This document shows, in pieces, positions 52,473 to 61,350 of a stretch of DNA of 64,000 nucleotides (within the stretch, counting starts at the first letter, position 1; each line of letters begins with the position of its first letter). Location of the stretch: contig JANLFU010000001.1 in NCBI GenBank assembly GCA_024653215.1, positions 205,492-269,491 on the forward strand. Direction: 5' to 3'. The translations under genes were made by a program, and so were the position numbers. Under the pieces are notes generated by a model. It was not told where the DNA came from, did no database searches, and saw nothing but the letters and a program-made list of their open reading frames with translations. The DNA is from Candidatus Saccharicenans sp. Its GTDB lineage: Bacteria; Acidobacteriota; Aminicenantia; Aminicenantales; Saccharicenantaceae.

Positions 52473-54551
52473 CTAAAGATTAAGATTAACCCGGCTTTCG
52501 GCCTTCTTTTCGGGCTGGCTTTCGGAAGAAGCCTTCAAGACCAGGACGGCCTGCTTGGAACAGCCTTCATTAGGCAAGACGTAAACAGTAATCTCTTTTT
52601 GCTGGCCGAAAGGCAGGGCCACCAGGGCATTGGGCAGCTTAGCTTCCCAGCCCTTTCCTTCGATGGTCAGGCTCAGCCGGTAAAGGTCCTGGTTGAGGTG
52701 CCGGGAAACGTCTGAAGGATGAAGGGCCGGGTCAACCTCGGCCGGGGAACCCGTGTTGTTTATATTAAAGGTGAGCGGAATTAATCCCCTTTTTACTTTT
52801 AGCCTGTTCCTGGCCGCTCTGAGCTGAAGTCCCCGCGCCTGGGGCCCGGAACCATCGAGCGAACGGACGGCCAGGGTGTAGGAGATGATTCCGTCCTGGT
52901 TCCGGCGCAGGTCAACCACGTAGAAGTGCAGGCGGTTGGGCTCGTCCACAAATTCAAACCGGCTGCCCGAGTCGGGACCGGCATGGAACAGGGCGTCGTT
53001 GAGCTGGCGGTAGTCAGCGATGGTGCGCATGACTTTTTCGCCATTCGGGCTGATGTAATCAACCTCGTTTATATCCTCGGGATGGGCATCGATAACCCAG
53101 ATATAAGAATTGAAGGCATTGGGCCCGCCGTTGTTACCTCGGAGATTGTCCTTATTCTTGGCGATCAAGACTCCATTATCCGGGCAGAAAGAATCAAACC
53201 CGATGCGCTGGACCACTTCCAGGGAGTAAAAATTGTAATTCGGGATGCCGGGGGAGAGGGGGTTGGTGGCCGGGTCGTCGGGCGGGGTCCGGTCACCGGG
53301 TTCGGTACCGTCCAGGCGCACATTGATCCCGGTGTAGGTTCCGGGCAAAGGGTTGACGGCCCGGGCCGTAACTTCGGCCACCACCAGTCCTGATTTAGCC
53401 AGCCCTTCCCGGCTGAGGGTGAGAAGCTGGCCATCACTTATAAAACCGCAGGCCATCCGGTTTCTGATCATCAGTCCGGGTGGCCCGGCCGCCCCGGCCA
53501 CCGGCGGAACCACCCAGCGCTGGTGAGGACCACCGGGCCCGTTGAAGCAGCCCCGGTCCATCAGGTCCCAGGTCCCGGCGGCTGCCCGGCGATAAGGCTG
53601 GACGTAAGGATTGTTGTTGAGGTCGGGCAGGCGAAAGGCAAAATGACCAAGCTCGTGGGCAATGGTTCCGGAGTTTTCACCCTGGCGCATGGAGGATAAA
53701 CCCCACTGCTGGGAACCGGCCAGCCAGCAGGTCCATTCCACGTAGCGCGTGGGCACCCAGCGGGGCATCCGGGGATTCGGGTTTCCCCACTCGGGCGGAA
53801 TGTCGTCCTTGCTCTTGAATTTCATGAGACCGAATTCCATCCAGACCCCGGTCTCATCGTAGCCGGCATAGATGCGGAGGATGGCGTCGTATTCCTTGCG
53901 CAGGTCGCGGCCGACATCCTTTATCCACAGTTCATCGCAGTCCCGTTCCAGTCGCCCGGCGGCCTCGCTTCCATCGGGGGTGTATTTGTTCTGGCCGTAT
54001 TCGTTGAGACCGTACCACCAGTATGGCTTGGGCATGCGGTAAGGGCCATAAGCATCAACCCGGGTCAGACCAAACTTCCCGCGGGAGATTTCCATCCAGT
54101 AGTTATGGATGTTCAGGCCGTGGTTCACAGGCAACGGTTTGGTGAAGAAATCGGCATAGAACTGCGGGACCTGGTCACGGGGAACGGGCTCGACCTGGGG
54201 ATTACCGAATGGATCGGAACCCTTAGGCCGGGTGATGACAAAGGGCTGGTCTGGAAAGTCAACCGCCACCACGGCCAGCTTGAAGCCGCGCTCTGGTTTA
54301 AGAGCCGGGTCAGACCAGTTGGCGCCGGGAATCGGCCGGTAATCAGCCCAGGTCATCTTATCCTGGTCTTGAACTCTTTGAGGGTCTATCGGCGGGGGAA
54401 AGGAAGATTTTGATGTTTCTGGAAAAATCAAGCTGGCCACGGCCAGGAAAGCCAGGGCCAGGAAAAGGGGGGCAATAATTATTGCTTTCAGTTTGCTGGT
54501 AAAACGGATAAGACTTTCTTTATTTTTTGCTCGTGCTGACCAAAGAGCCAT
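52473..54551 (-). CDS. Exported M6-like (immune-inhibitor-A-type) zinc metalloprotease
   Basis: About 692 residues from the ATG at 54551, which has GGAGGG 6 bp upstream; an extension to 54593 lacks a ribosome site. A signal helix (~22-45, IIAPLFLALAFLAVASLIF) precedes a catalytic region. The zinc-binding motif HELGH is near residue 299 in GTIAHELGHFAFRLPD, giving the extended HExxHxxxxxxD pattern. Residues ~60-200 show VVAVDFPDQPF and NIHNYWMEISRGKFG, typical of M6 peptidases. The C-terminal ~120 residues look like a beta-sandwich (LTFNINNTGSPAEVDP). It should act outside the cytoplasm on proteins. It lies between the flippase-like gene and the oxidative-stress operon, in the same orientation as both. 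Confidence 0.87.
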   Translation of the reverse strand: MALWSARAKNKESLIRFTSKLKAIIIAPLFLALAFLAVASLIFPETSKSSFPPPIDPQRVQDQDKMTWADYRPIPGANWSDPALKPERGFKLAVVAVDFPDQPFVITRPKGSDPFGNPQVEPVPRDQVPQFYADFFTKPLPVNHGLNIHNYWMEISRGKFGLTRVDAYGPYRMPKPYWWYGLNEYGQNKYTPDGSEAAGRLERDCDELWIKDVGRDLRKEYDAILRIYAGYDETGVWMEFGLMKFKSKDDIPPEWGNPNPRMPRWVPTRYVEWTCWLAGSQQWGLSSMRQGENSGTIAHELGHFAFRLPDLNNNPYVQPYRRAAAGTWDLMDRGCFNGPGGPHQRWVVPPVAGAAGPPGLMIRNRMACGFISDGQLLTLSREGLAKSGLVVAEVTARAVNPLPGTYTGINVRLDGTEPGDRTPPDDPATNPLSPGIPNYNFYSLEVVQRIGFDSFCPDNGVLIAKNKDNLRGNNGGPNAFNSYIWVIDAHPEDINEVDYISPNGEKVMRTIADYRQLNDALFHAGPDSGSRFEFVDEPNRLHFYVVDLRRNQDGIISYTLAVRSLDGSGPQARGLQLRAARNRLKVKRGLIPLTFNINNTGSPAEVDPALHPSDVSRHLNQDLYRLSLTIEGKGWEAKLPNALVALPFGQQKEITVYVLPNEGCSKQAVLVLKASSESQPEKKAESRVNLNL

Positions 54552-54843
54552 TTTTCCCTCCGTGTGTAAGAATAACTTGCTTTGAAGATACAAGATATAT
54601 TAGATATCAGAAAAATTTCAACAGAAAATTTTTTAGACCCATTTTGGGATTTGTCTGTTTTGAGGCAATTTTTAAAGGAGTTATAAAATCGCCAGAGATA
54701 AAGGTCTTTTTAAATTTGAATAAAATGTATCCACGGGGTTGGATTTATCAAAGAAAATAAGGTTGAACAAGCCCTGTTGTTCTGGCTTAAAAAAACAGAA
54801 TCCTGGGTGGGCTGGCCAGTTGGGAGAATGAAAAAGGCCAGGA
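54552..54843. other. AT-rich gap without a recognisable gene
   Basis: Base composition drops sharply here compared with the neighbourhood. I see no gene with plausible composition and no clear promoter. A 77-codon plus-strand frame (54527-54760) overlaps the start of the metalloprotease gene and has an unlikely residue content. Confidence 0.5.
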
Positions 54844-54876
54844 AAGAAAAAAGGGGGCCGGCTTGAGCCAGCCCCC
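54844..54876 (-). terminator. Rho-independent terminator of the perR-dfx-prx operon
   Basis: Read on the minus strand, GGGGGCTGGC and GCCGGCCCCC pair (one mismatch) around a TCAA loop, followed by TTTTTTCTTT. It lies about 27 bp beyond the peroxiredoxin stop codon. Confidence 0.9.
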
Positions 54877-54902
54877 TGGCGTTTAGGTCCTTTTGCCCTT
54901 AA

Positions 54903-55556
54903 TTACACCTTTTTATGGCAGAACCACCAGTCAAAGCATTCATACTGTTTCTTGCGTTCTTTGGCCGTCTTGATGTCGCCTGGCGGTGGCACGATGACCC
55001 GGTCCTTGATCAGCTCGTTGTTGGGCCAGTTGGCCGGCATGGCCACGTCGTGTTTGTCTGAAACCTGGAAGGCTTCCAGAACCCTCAGGATTTCCGAGAT
55101 GTTGCGGCCAACTTCGGCCGGGTAGTAAAGGATGAGGCGGATGATACCCTCGGGGTCGATGATGAAGACCGCTCTGACGGTCTTGGCCCCGCCCCCGGGA
55201 TGCATCATGCCCATTTTCAGGGCCACCTTTCCCATATCATCAGCTATGATGGGAAAGGGGATTTCCACTTTAAGCTCGTTCTCAATCCATTCCACCCACT
55301 TGATGTGGCTGAAAACCTGGTCCACCGACAGGCCAAGCAGTTCGGCGTTCAGCTTCTGGAATTTGTCATAATTCTTGGCAAAGGAGACAAACTCGGTGGT
55401 GCAGACCGGGGTGAAATCGGCCGGATGGCTGAACAGGACCAGCCACTTGCCGGCATAGTCCTTGGGCAGGACTTTCTTACCGTGAGTGGTCTGAACGGCC
55501 ATCTCGGGAAGTTTTTCACCGATTAGAAGCATGCCCTTCGTTTCGTTGTGTTCCAT
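54903..55556 (-). CDS. Peroxiredoxin (Prx6/AhpC-TSA type, archaeal-like)
   Basis: A 217-residue thiol peroxidase reducing H2O2 and organic hydroperoxides. The peroxidatic cysteine is in [14 protein letters not shown] (residue ~52). Residues [14 protein letters not shown] and [13 protein letters not shown] follow. The extended C-terminal part [16 protein letters not shown] and the final [12 protein letters not shown], with two Cys, match the Prx6-like enzymes of archaea and anaerobes. AGGAGG precedes the ATG. It is the last gene of an operon with dfx and perR and is followed by a strong terminator, so the PerR boxes upstream should control it. Confidence 0.95.
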   Translation of the reverse strand: MEHNETKGMLLIGEKLPEMAVQTTHGKKVLPKDYAGKWLVLFSHPADFTPVCTTEFVSFAKNYDKFQKLNAELLGLSVDQVFSHIKWVEWIENELKVEIPFPIIADDMGKVALKMGMMHPGGGAKTVRAVFIIDPEGIIRLILYYPAEVGRNISEILRVLEAFQVSDKHDVAMPANWPNNELIKDRVIVPPPGDIKTAKERKKQYECFDWWFCHKKV

Positions 55557-55590
55557 TTGTTCCTCCTATAAATTTTTTATTTAAATAATT

Positions 55591-55974
55591 TTAATTTCTG
55601 TTTTCCCAGAGCAGGTGGATGTTGCAGTACTCGCGGGCCCAGACTTTGGTCCCTTCCACCTGGAACATGGCCTCCGGCTTATCGCCCGGCTTCAGCTCCT
55701 GGCGATAGACCTTGCCGTCAACTATGAGTTCAATCCATTCTATGTAATGCTTTTCTTCCATGGGGTGGGCCACGGTCTGACCGACTTTTACCAGGTATCC
55801 GCCGGGAACTTTTTCCACATAAGGAACATGTTTCTCCTGGCTGGTGTCGGCGGTTCTGGCTTCCAGGAAGACCATGTCCTGGCCGCAACAGACCAGGGTT
55901 CCCGGCCCTTCATGCAGGACTTCAACTATATTCCCGCACTTCAGGCATTTGTAAATTCCATATTTTTTAGCCAT
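55591..55974 (-). CDS. dfx: Desulfoferrodoxin (superoxide reductase, 2Fe type)
   Basis: A 127-residue enzyme reducing superoxide to H2O2 without releasing oxygen. The N-terminal desulforedoxin domain has four Cys for a rubredoxin-like iron (YKCLKCGN...LVCCGQD). The catalytic domain contains the conserved Glu region [29 protein letters not shown] and the Cys-His motif [10 protein letters not shown] for the active iron. Length equals that of classical desulfoferrodoxins. Its start overlaps the perR stop by 8 bp. The peroxide it makes is the substrate of the peroxiredoxin encoded next. It is a hallmark of anaerobes exposed to oxygen. Confidence 0.96.
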   Translation of the reverse strand: MAKKYGIYKCLKCGNIVEVLHEGPGTLVCCGQDMVFLEARTADTSQEKHVPYVEKVPGGYLVKVGQTVAHPMEEKHYIEWIELIVDGKVYRQELKPGDKPEAMFQVEGTKVWAREYCNIHLLWENRN

Positions 55975-56431
55975 GCTTACCCTCCTGTTTATATTTTTTG
56001 GCTTTCAAACACTCGGGGCACAAACCCCTGAGGCTCAGGTGCTTTTCAAAAATCTCAAAACCTTCCAGACCACTCAGCTTCAGGGCCTCGATGTGTAGGT
56101 CAAAAACCCGGCCGCAGGCCAGGCATTTGAGGTGACCGTGCCAGGACAGGGTGGCATCGTAACGCCCCTGGTTCTTTTCCACGTCGACCAGCTGGATGAT
56201 CTTTTTCTCAAGGAATAACCTCAGGGTATTGTAGACCGTGGCCGGCGAAAGAGCCGGCATTTCCTTTTTCAGGCGGTTATAGATTTCTTCGGCCGTGGGG
56301 TGGGTCCGCTCGTTTATAAGGTACTCAAATATCTTCAGGCGGTAGATTGAGGCCCTGAGGCCGTGTTCGGCCAGGTACTGGCGCACGTCCTCCAGGCTCC
56401 AGCGTTTATTTCTCTTTTCCAGATTTTCCAT
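55967..56431 (-). CDS. perR: Fur-family peroxide regulator (PerR type)
   Basis: A 154-residue metal-dependent repressor. The winged helix covers ~10-85 ([44 protein letters not shown]), and the dimer domain contains the metal ligands: [19 protein letters not shown] and CPECL provide the two CxxC structural zinc pairs and a His-rich regulatory site. Operon context (dfx, peroxiredoxin) and two PerR-like boxes upstream favour PerR rather than Fur or Zur. It is the first gene, so the protein should control its own synthesis and that of the two detoxification enzymes. Confidence 0.92.
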   Translation of the reverse strand: MENLEKRNKRWSLEDVRQYLAEHGLRASIYRLKIFEYLINERTHPTAEEIYNRLKKEMPALSPATVYNTLRLFLEKKIIQLVDVEKNQGRYDATLSWHGHLKCLACGRVFDLHIEALKLSGLEGFEIFEKHLSLRGLCPECLKAKKYKQEGKHG

Positions 56432-56447
56432 TATTAAGACAACCTTT

Positions 56448-56479
56448 TTATAATAATTATTATTTTATAACGATTATAA
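56448..56479 (-). promoter_or_regulatory. Tandem PerR boxes upstream of perR-dfx-prx
   Basis: Two 15-bp sites resembling the PerR consensus TTATAATNATTATAA: TTATAATAATTATTA at 56448-56462 (two mismatches) and TTATAACGATTATAA at 56465-56479 (one mismatch). They lie 17 bp apart start to start, just upstream of the perR ATG at 56431, within a strongly AT-rich promoter region. Confidence 0.82.
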
Positions 56480-56756
56480 TATAGTATTAATTTTATTATT
56501 TGTCAATAGATAGTTAATAATTTTCAGCCGGCCGGGGGTATCGGCAACTGAAGCTTATAAAAAAGCCGGTCAAATAGTTATCCTGTTTAAAATCAAGATG
56601 GTTGCGGTCCAAAGCTTTGTAGGCTGAGGCCCGACCAGGCCATCCTGACCGCGGGCTTAAGAGAAGATTGGACCGTGGTAATAATTCAATGGCTAAAGGA
56701 AATGTAAGTTGCCCGACCGCGGTCGGTTGAATAACTCTTTAAGGTGGACGAAAAGG

Positions 56757-57116
56757 TCAGGCTCCTGGCGATTTACGCCTGACGCAGGCGCAGAAGCCGT
56801 GGTAATTGGCGCAGATGCCGCCGAAGATGGAGATTAAACCCCAGAACAGGGGACGGCCCAGGATATGGGCGAAGGTCGGCTGGGACTGGGGCAGAAGATA
56901 TATCCCCCAGGTTACCAGGAAGCAGCCGACCACAATGGTCGCATGCCCGAAGACCAGGGTGGCCGTCCGGCTTCTCGTCCAGCTCAGGTAGACCAGGCTT
57001 CCACCGATGAGCAGCGGCACCACCGACCCCGGCGACCGATAGGCGGCCAGGGTCCAGATTCCCAGGATGAACAGCAAAGCCCCGAGGACAAAGGTAATCC
57101 AGACTTTTGGTTTCAT
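56757..57116 (-). CDS. Small integral membrane protein, unknown function
   Basis: A 119-residue protein with four predicted membrane helices (~5-25, ~30-46, ~55-75, ~86-104) and a short Cys- and Arg-containing cytoplasmic end (CANYHGFCACVRRKSPGA). I recognise no family. It starts 26 bp after the stop of the M64 gene in the same orientation, so it may be cotranscribed with it. Nothing points to a transport or enzymatic role. The 277-bp gap between it and the PerR boxes shows no further gene, only a 14-bp palindrome (CCGACCGCGGTCGG at 56713-56726). Confidence 0.7.
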   Translation of the reverse strand: MKPKVWITFVLGALLFILGIWTLAAYRSPGSVVPLLIGGSLVYLSWTRSRTATLVFGHATIVVGCFLVTWGIYLLPQSQPTFAHILGRPLFWGLISIFGGICANYHGFCACVRRKSPGA

Positions 57117-57142
57117 TTCAGTATCTTGAGCCTCCTTTCGAA

Positions 57143-58660
57143 TTACCGGGAGTAATATTCAATCATCTGCTGGATGGCCCGCTGACAGACCCGGCAGAAT
57201 TCCATCTTCGGGCTGGAAATCATCAGACAGTAAATCATGGGCCGGTATAATCCTTTTGATGAGTAGCCGGCACCCTCAAAGGCTCCGACCTTATCCTCCA
57301 GGTCTCTGTACTTTTCCCGCACCGTCCGGAGTCTGGCCTGGATGGCCTGGTCTTTCTCCTGGAACCCGGCCTGGATTTTTTTAAGCTCGGCTTCCTTCAG
57401 GTTTTTCTTCCTGGCTTCTTCCAGGGCCTTATTCAACTCCTGGAAATTGGCCCGCCTCTCGGCCTGGAACCTCTCCATTTCTTCCTTGCCGTACTCTGTG
57501 GGCAGGCTGATTCCGGGCGAAAGCAGCTCTTTCCACTTCAGGTTTTCCGGGTCGAGCAGAGCGGTGATGTTCGGTTCCAGCGGCTCTGTGCCCTGGGGGT
57601 AAAACTCGTTGTAGGATACCTCGGAGGTGTAATATTCATCGGCCAGCCCGGCGAAGGAATGACCGAACTCGTGCAGGAAGACGCTCTTGCTGGCCTGGTT
57701 GTCCACGGTGGTGATGCAGTAATCGTTGTAAATCCCGCCTCCGCCGTATCTCTTGCTGTTGACCAGGATGACGATGGTGTCATAGGGAGCCGCGGCTGCC
57801 ATCTCCCTTATCATGAATCCCTCCTCTGTCAGCAGGTAGCGGTCGAGGTCAAGGGCGTTGAACGATGACTTGAGAACGGTGTTCTTGTAGGCTTTTTGCC
57901 TGGGCTCGTCGGTCCCGCTCTCAGCCGAGGGGCGGAAGATTCCGTAGATATTGAATTTTTCCTGGTTGCTCCGGTAAGGCTCAACCTCGAACAGGTATCC
58001 GGAAAACTTCCTGGCGTCGGCTACGAATTTTTCTTTTTCTTCGGCCCGGTAGCCCTCGGCCAGGAAAACCAGGTCCACCCGTTCGGCCGGCGGGCCGCTC
58101 TTTTTTATCTCAAAAACCTCATCTCCGGCCCGGTTGTTCTCTTTGATATGGTGGTAATCTTCCGGGTCGATGGTCTCCACCTTCAGGGGGTGAAGCAGAT
58201 TTTTCCGGTCGCGCGCTTCAAAAACAACGTTTACCCGTCGCCTGGGCCAGGGTATGCGTACGGCCTGCTGGAAGACCTTCTTAACCCCGTTCAAGGCCGG
58301 GGTGGTGGTCTTGTATTCACCGAACTGGCAGTCAAAACCCCTGGCATAGATCAGCTTATTGCTGGCCACCTCGTAGACTTTAACGAAGTAATGGCCGTAG
58401 TTGAAGGGGTTGGTCAGGTTGGTCCGGCTTTCCGGCCAGAGCTCTTCCTGGTAGATGCTGTGGATGATGATCTGCTCTTCCTTGGCCTCGCCCACCAGAT
58501 AAAAATTAATCCGCATGGCTTTATCCAGGAAGTGGTCTTCGAAACGTATAGGCTCCTGGCTGCTCAGTGAAGATGAAGAAAAAATCATAAGAATAAGAAA
58601 AAGAATGGTCAGGGGGATAGCCCTGTTGAGCTTAAGGGGCTTGAGGTCGTTCCGGGTCAT
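57143..58660 (-). CDS. Exported M64-family metallopeptidase (IgA-peptidase-like)
   Basis: A 505-residue zinc peptidase with a signal helix (~12-32, AIPLTILFLILMIFSSSSL). The N-terminal ~160 residues form the M64 N-domain. The catalytic part runs from VDLVFLAEGYRAEEKEKFV. NIYGIFRPSAESGTDEP, YDTIVILVNSKRYGGGGIYN and the zinc motif HEFGH near residue 330 in VFLHEFGHSFAGLADEYY match M64 closely. A coiled-coil insertion at ~380-460 (RANFQELNKALEEARKK) and a C-terminal segment with two Cys (YCLMISSPKMEFCRVCQ) follow. M64 enzymes were first described as IgA-cleaving, but environmental members probably digest general protein. Confidence 0.9.
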   Translation of the reverse strand: MTRNDLKPLKLNRAIPLTILFLILMIFSSSSLSSQEPIRFEDHFLDKAMRINFYLVGEAKEEQIIIHSIYQEELWPESRTNLTNPFNYGHYFVKVYEVASNKLIYARGFDCQFGEYKTTTPALNGVKKVFQQAVRIPWPRRRVNVVFEARDRKNLLHPLKVETIDPEDYHHIKENNRAGDEVFEIKKSGPPAERVDLVFLAEGYRAEEKEKFVADARKFSGYLFEVEPYRSNQEKFNIYGIFRPSAESGTDEPRQKAYKNTVLKSSFNALDLDRYLLTEEGFMIREMAAAAPYDTIVILVNSKRYGGGGIYNDYCITTVDNQASKSVFLHEFGHSFAGLADEYYTSEVSYNEFYPQGTEPLEPNITALLDPENLKWKELLSPGISLPTEYGKEEMERFQAERRANFQELNKALEEARKKNLKEAELKKIQAGFQEKDQAIQARLRTVREKYRDLEDKVGAFEGAGYSSKGLYRPMIYCLMISSPKMEFCRVCQRAIQQMIEYYSR

Positions 58661-58822
58661 CTTCTACCTCCGTCGATTTTTTTATAATGATAATCCTGCT
58701 GGCTTCCCTTAGCCAGAAAAATTTTTTTATTTAGCCCGGCTTGTCCAGTATCCAGTCATAGAGAAGCGCTCCTTGTGCTCTTTGATAACTATATGGACGG
58801 GGCGGCCGTCCGGCCAAAGAAA

Positions 58823-58855
58823 AGGCTGCCCTTCCCCGGAAGAGAAGGGCAGCCT
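58823..58855 (-). terminator. Rho-independent terminator of the BNR-repeat gene
   Basis: A perfect 12-bp stem (AGGCTGCCCTTC with GAAGGGCAGCCT) around a 9-nt loop, followed on the minus strand by TTTCTTTGG. It lies 24 bp past the stop codon. Confidence 0.9.
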
Positions 58856-58878
58856 GACTGACTGAAATTTGTCTTCGG

Positions 58879-61257
58879 TTATTTCTGAAACTGGGAAAGG
58901 TCGTCGATCACCCACATGCCGCGGCCGTTGGTGGCGATCACCAGCATATTATCCCGCGGGTGTATCTTCAGGTCCCAGACCGGAGCGTTGGGCAGGCCGC
59001 TGCCCAGGCAGTTCCAGCTCTGGCCATCATCGGTGCTGACATAGACCCCGTAATCGGTGCCCACGTACAGGACTCCCTTTTTCTTCGGGTCCTCGCGGAT
59101 GACATTGGTCGGACCGCCGGGCAGGTTGGCGCTGATATTGACCCAGGTTTTCCCGTAATTGGTCGATTTGAAGATGTAGGGAGCAAAATCATCATCGTGG
59201 CGTCCGATGAGAGCGATATAAACGGTAGCCGGGTCAAACTGCGAAGTCTCGAGGCACCAGACATGCTTGTTGTAGGGGAGACCGGCGGTGATTTCAGTCC
59301 AGGTGGCACCGCCGTCCCTGGTAACATGAACCCGGCCGTCATCGGTCCCGGCGTAAATCAGTCCGAACTTCAGCGGGGATTCGGATATGGCAGTCAGGGT
59401 GGCAAAAGGAATGGCATAGGGCAGCTTGCCCTGTTTCTTCGGGTCCAGGGCAGTCAGGTCCGGGCTGATTTTCTCCCAGGTTTCGCCGCGGTTTAAGGAG
59501 CGGAAAACATACTGGAAACCATGGTAAATGATATGGGGGTTGTGGGGCGAGATGATGGTCGGAGCCAGCCACTGTCCGCGATGTTCCGGTTCACCCTCGG
59601 CCGGCCGGGGATAGATTTCCTTGCTGCTCCAGTTTCCGTCTTTGTATTCAGAGCGCATCAGGCGTCCGTAGAACGATGACGAATAGACAATGTTGGGGTC
59701 GGTCGGGTCGACGGCTATGGTTGTGCCTTCGCCTCCAGGCGCCGGTTCCCAGCGGACGCGGGGCTGGCGGAAGCGCCTCTGCCCGGACTGGGGAGCGGTG
59801 CTCAGAGGAGCCACCCCCAGGCCGCGGTGGGTGCCGGAATCCTGGACGGCGCCGTAGACGGTAAAGGGCTTTTTCATGTCAAAGGCCACCGTATAAAATT
59901 GAATGGCCGTTATCTTGCGGTAGAAATCCTGCCAGGTTTTCCCGCCGTCAAAGGAAACGTTCAGACCGCCGTCGTTAACGTTGAGCAGGTGGTCTGAGTC
60001 TTCGGGGTCAATCCACAGGCCGTGGTGGTCGCCGTGCAGGTTTTCCCAGTAAAGCTGGTTCCAGGTCTTTCCGCCGTCGGTCGACTTGTAAAGGCCCAGT
60101 CCCATTATGTAGACCGTGTTTTCATCGTTGGGGTCCACCCTTATCTGGCCAAACACCCAGCCGTAGGTGCCCCCGAACCTTTCAAAGAGCCGGTCGGAGG
60201 GATTGACCTTGACCCAGGTTTCGCCCTGGTCGTCCGAGCGATAAACCTCGGCCCCGACGATGTCCGGGTAGGTGCGCTGCCGCCCGTAGGAATCGCGTTC
60301 TCCCGGCGAGGGCTGCCGGGTCGGGGTGTGGTTATCAACATAGGCGTAGACCACGTTGGGTTTGCTGGCGCACAGGTCCAGGCCTATCCGGCCGGTGTAC
60401 TTGGTATCGGGCAGTCCATTGGTCAGCTTTTTCCAGGTTTTCCCGCCGTCAGTGGTCTTGTAAAGATAGTCGCCGTCCTCGGGCACCGGGTCGCTCCAGC
60501 GCTGCCGGATGCGGTTCCACATGGAGGCGATCAGAATATCCGGGTTCCCGGGATCCATCACCAGGTCGATGCAACCGGTTTTTTCATCAACGTAAAGTAC
60601 TTTTTGCCAGGTCTGACCGCCGTCGGTGGTCTTGAACACCCCGCGTTCCGGGTTGTAGCTCCATTCATGACCGGAAGCGGCCACGTAGACGATGTCGGGA
60701 TTGGTGGGATGTATCCTGATCCTGGCAATGGTATTGGTGTCGGTGAGGCCGCAATGCTGCCAGGTCTTACCGCCGTCGGTCGACTTGTAAACTCCGGTCC
60801 CGGCGATAGAAGCCCGGAAGATATTGGCTTCGCCCGTTCCCACGTAGATTATGTTCGGGTTGGACTCGGAAATGGCGATATCACCCACTGACAGGGTGGG
60901 GAAGTCATCGGTAATCGGCTGCCAGGTGACGCCGGCGTTTTCTGTCTTCCAGACGCCGCCGGTGGCCGTGGCCACGTAGATAACTTTTTTACTTCCCTTC
61001 GGGACCTCGACATCCGTGCACCGGCCTCCCTCGCTCTCAATTTCGCCTCCGATATAGCGCCACTGCAGGTTCTTGTAGGGCGTGGCCGCCTTCATGGCCT
61101 GGTGCTGCTGGTGCCACTTGAGCCGCAGGGCCGGGTCGGTGTTCTCAACCTTCTTAAGGGCTTTGGTCTGGGTGGCGGGTTTCTGGGCTCCCAGAAAACC
61201 GGCCAGGAGAATGACCAGAATCAAAGCCAGTGCATACCTGAAGTTTTTATGAAGCAT
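58879..61257 (-). CDS. Exported sortilin/VPS10-like BNR-repeat beta-propeller protein
   Basis: A 792-residue exported protein: signal peptide YALALILVILLAGFLGAQ, then about a dozen BNR/Asp-box repeats of the S-x-D-x-G-x-T-W type (KSTDGGKTWQ, KTTDGGQTWQ, VSFDGGKTWQ, VSTDDGQSWN), spread over ~90-780. This organisation matches the sortilin/VPS10-like group of multi-repeat beta-propellers. Such proteins bind or process ligands outside the cytoplasm; no catalytic residues of sialidases are obvious. They are very common in peptide-degrading anaerobes. It is monocistronic with a strong terminator behind it. The GH gene upstream ends about 90 bp away. Confidence 0.9.
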   Translation of the reverse strand: MLHKNFRYALALILVILLAGFLGAQKPATQTKALKKVENTDPALRLKWHQQHQAMKAATPYKNLQWRYIGGEIESEGGRCTDVEVPKGSKKVIYVATATGGVWKTENAGVTWQPITDDFPTLSVGDIAISESNPNIIYVGTGEANIFRASIAGTGVYKSTDGGKTWQHCGLTDTNTIARIRIHPTNPDIVYVAASGHEWSYNPERGVFKTTDGGQTWQKVLYVDEKTGCIDLVMDPGNPDILIASMWNRIRQRWSDPVPEDGDYLYKTTDGGKTWKKLTNGLPDTKYTGRIGLDLCASKPNVVYAYVDNHTPTRQPSPGERDSYGRQRTYPDIVGAEVYRSDDQGETWVKVNPSDRLFERFGGTYGWVFGQIRVDPNDENTVYIMGLGLYKSTDGGKTWNQLYWENLHGDHHGLWIDPEDSDHLLNVNDGGLNVSFDGGKTWQDFYRKITAIQFYTVAFDMKKPFTVYGAVQDSGTHRGLGVAPLSTAPQSGQRRFRQPRVRWEPAPGGEGTTIAVDPTDPNIVYSSSFYGRLMRSEYKDGNWSSKEIYPRPAEGEPEHRGQWLAPTIISPHNPHIIYHGFQYVFRSLNRGETWEKISPDLTALDPKKQGKLPYAIPFATLTAISESPLKFGLIYAGTDDGRVHVTRDGGATWTEITAGLPYNKHVWCLETSQFDPATVYIALIGRHDDDFAPYIFKSTNYGKTWVNISANLPGGPTNVIREDPKKKGVLYVGTDYGVYVSTDDGQSWNCLGSGLPNAPVWDLKIHPRDNMLVIATNGRGMWVIDDLSQFQK

Positions 61258-61350
61258 GTCCCCTCCTTGGGTGGAATATTTTCATCGCAAACATCTGGAT
61301 TAAACTAATTTTTTTCGGGGTGGGCTGTCAAGCTCTTTGATTATTGATTC

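Noticed and set aside
54527..54760. A 77-codon plus-strand frame in the AT-rich gap
   Set aside because: It overlaps the start of the metalloprotease gene, lacks a ribosome site and arises easily in AT-rich sequence.
56713..56726. A 14-bp palindrome CCGACCGCGGTCGG near the small membrane protein
   Set aside because: Such GC palindromes are expected in this sequence background, there is no T-run to make a terminator, and no second copy was seen.
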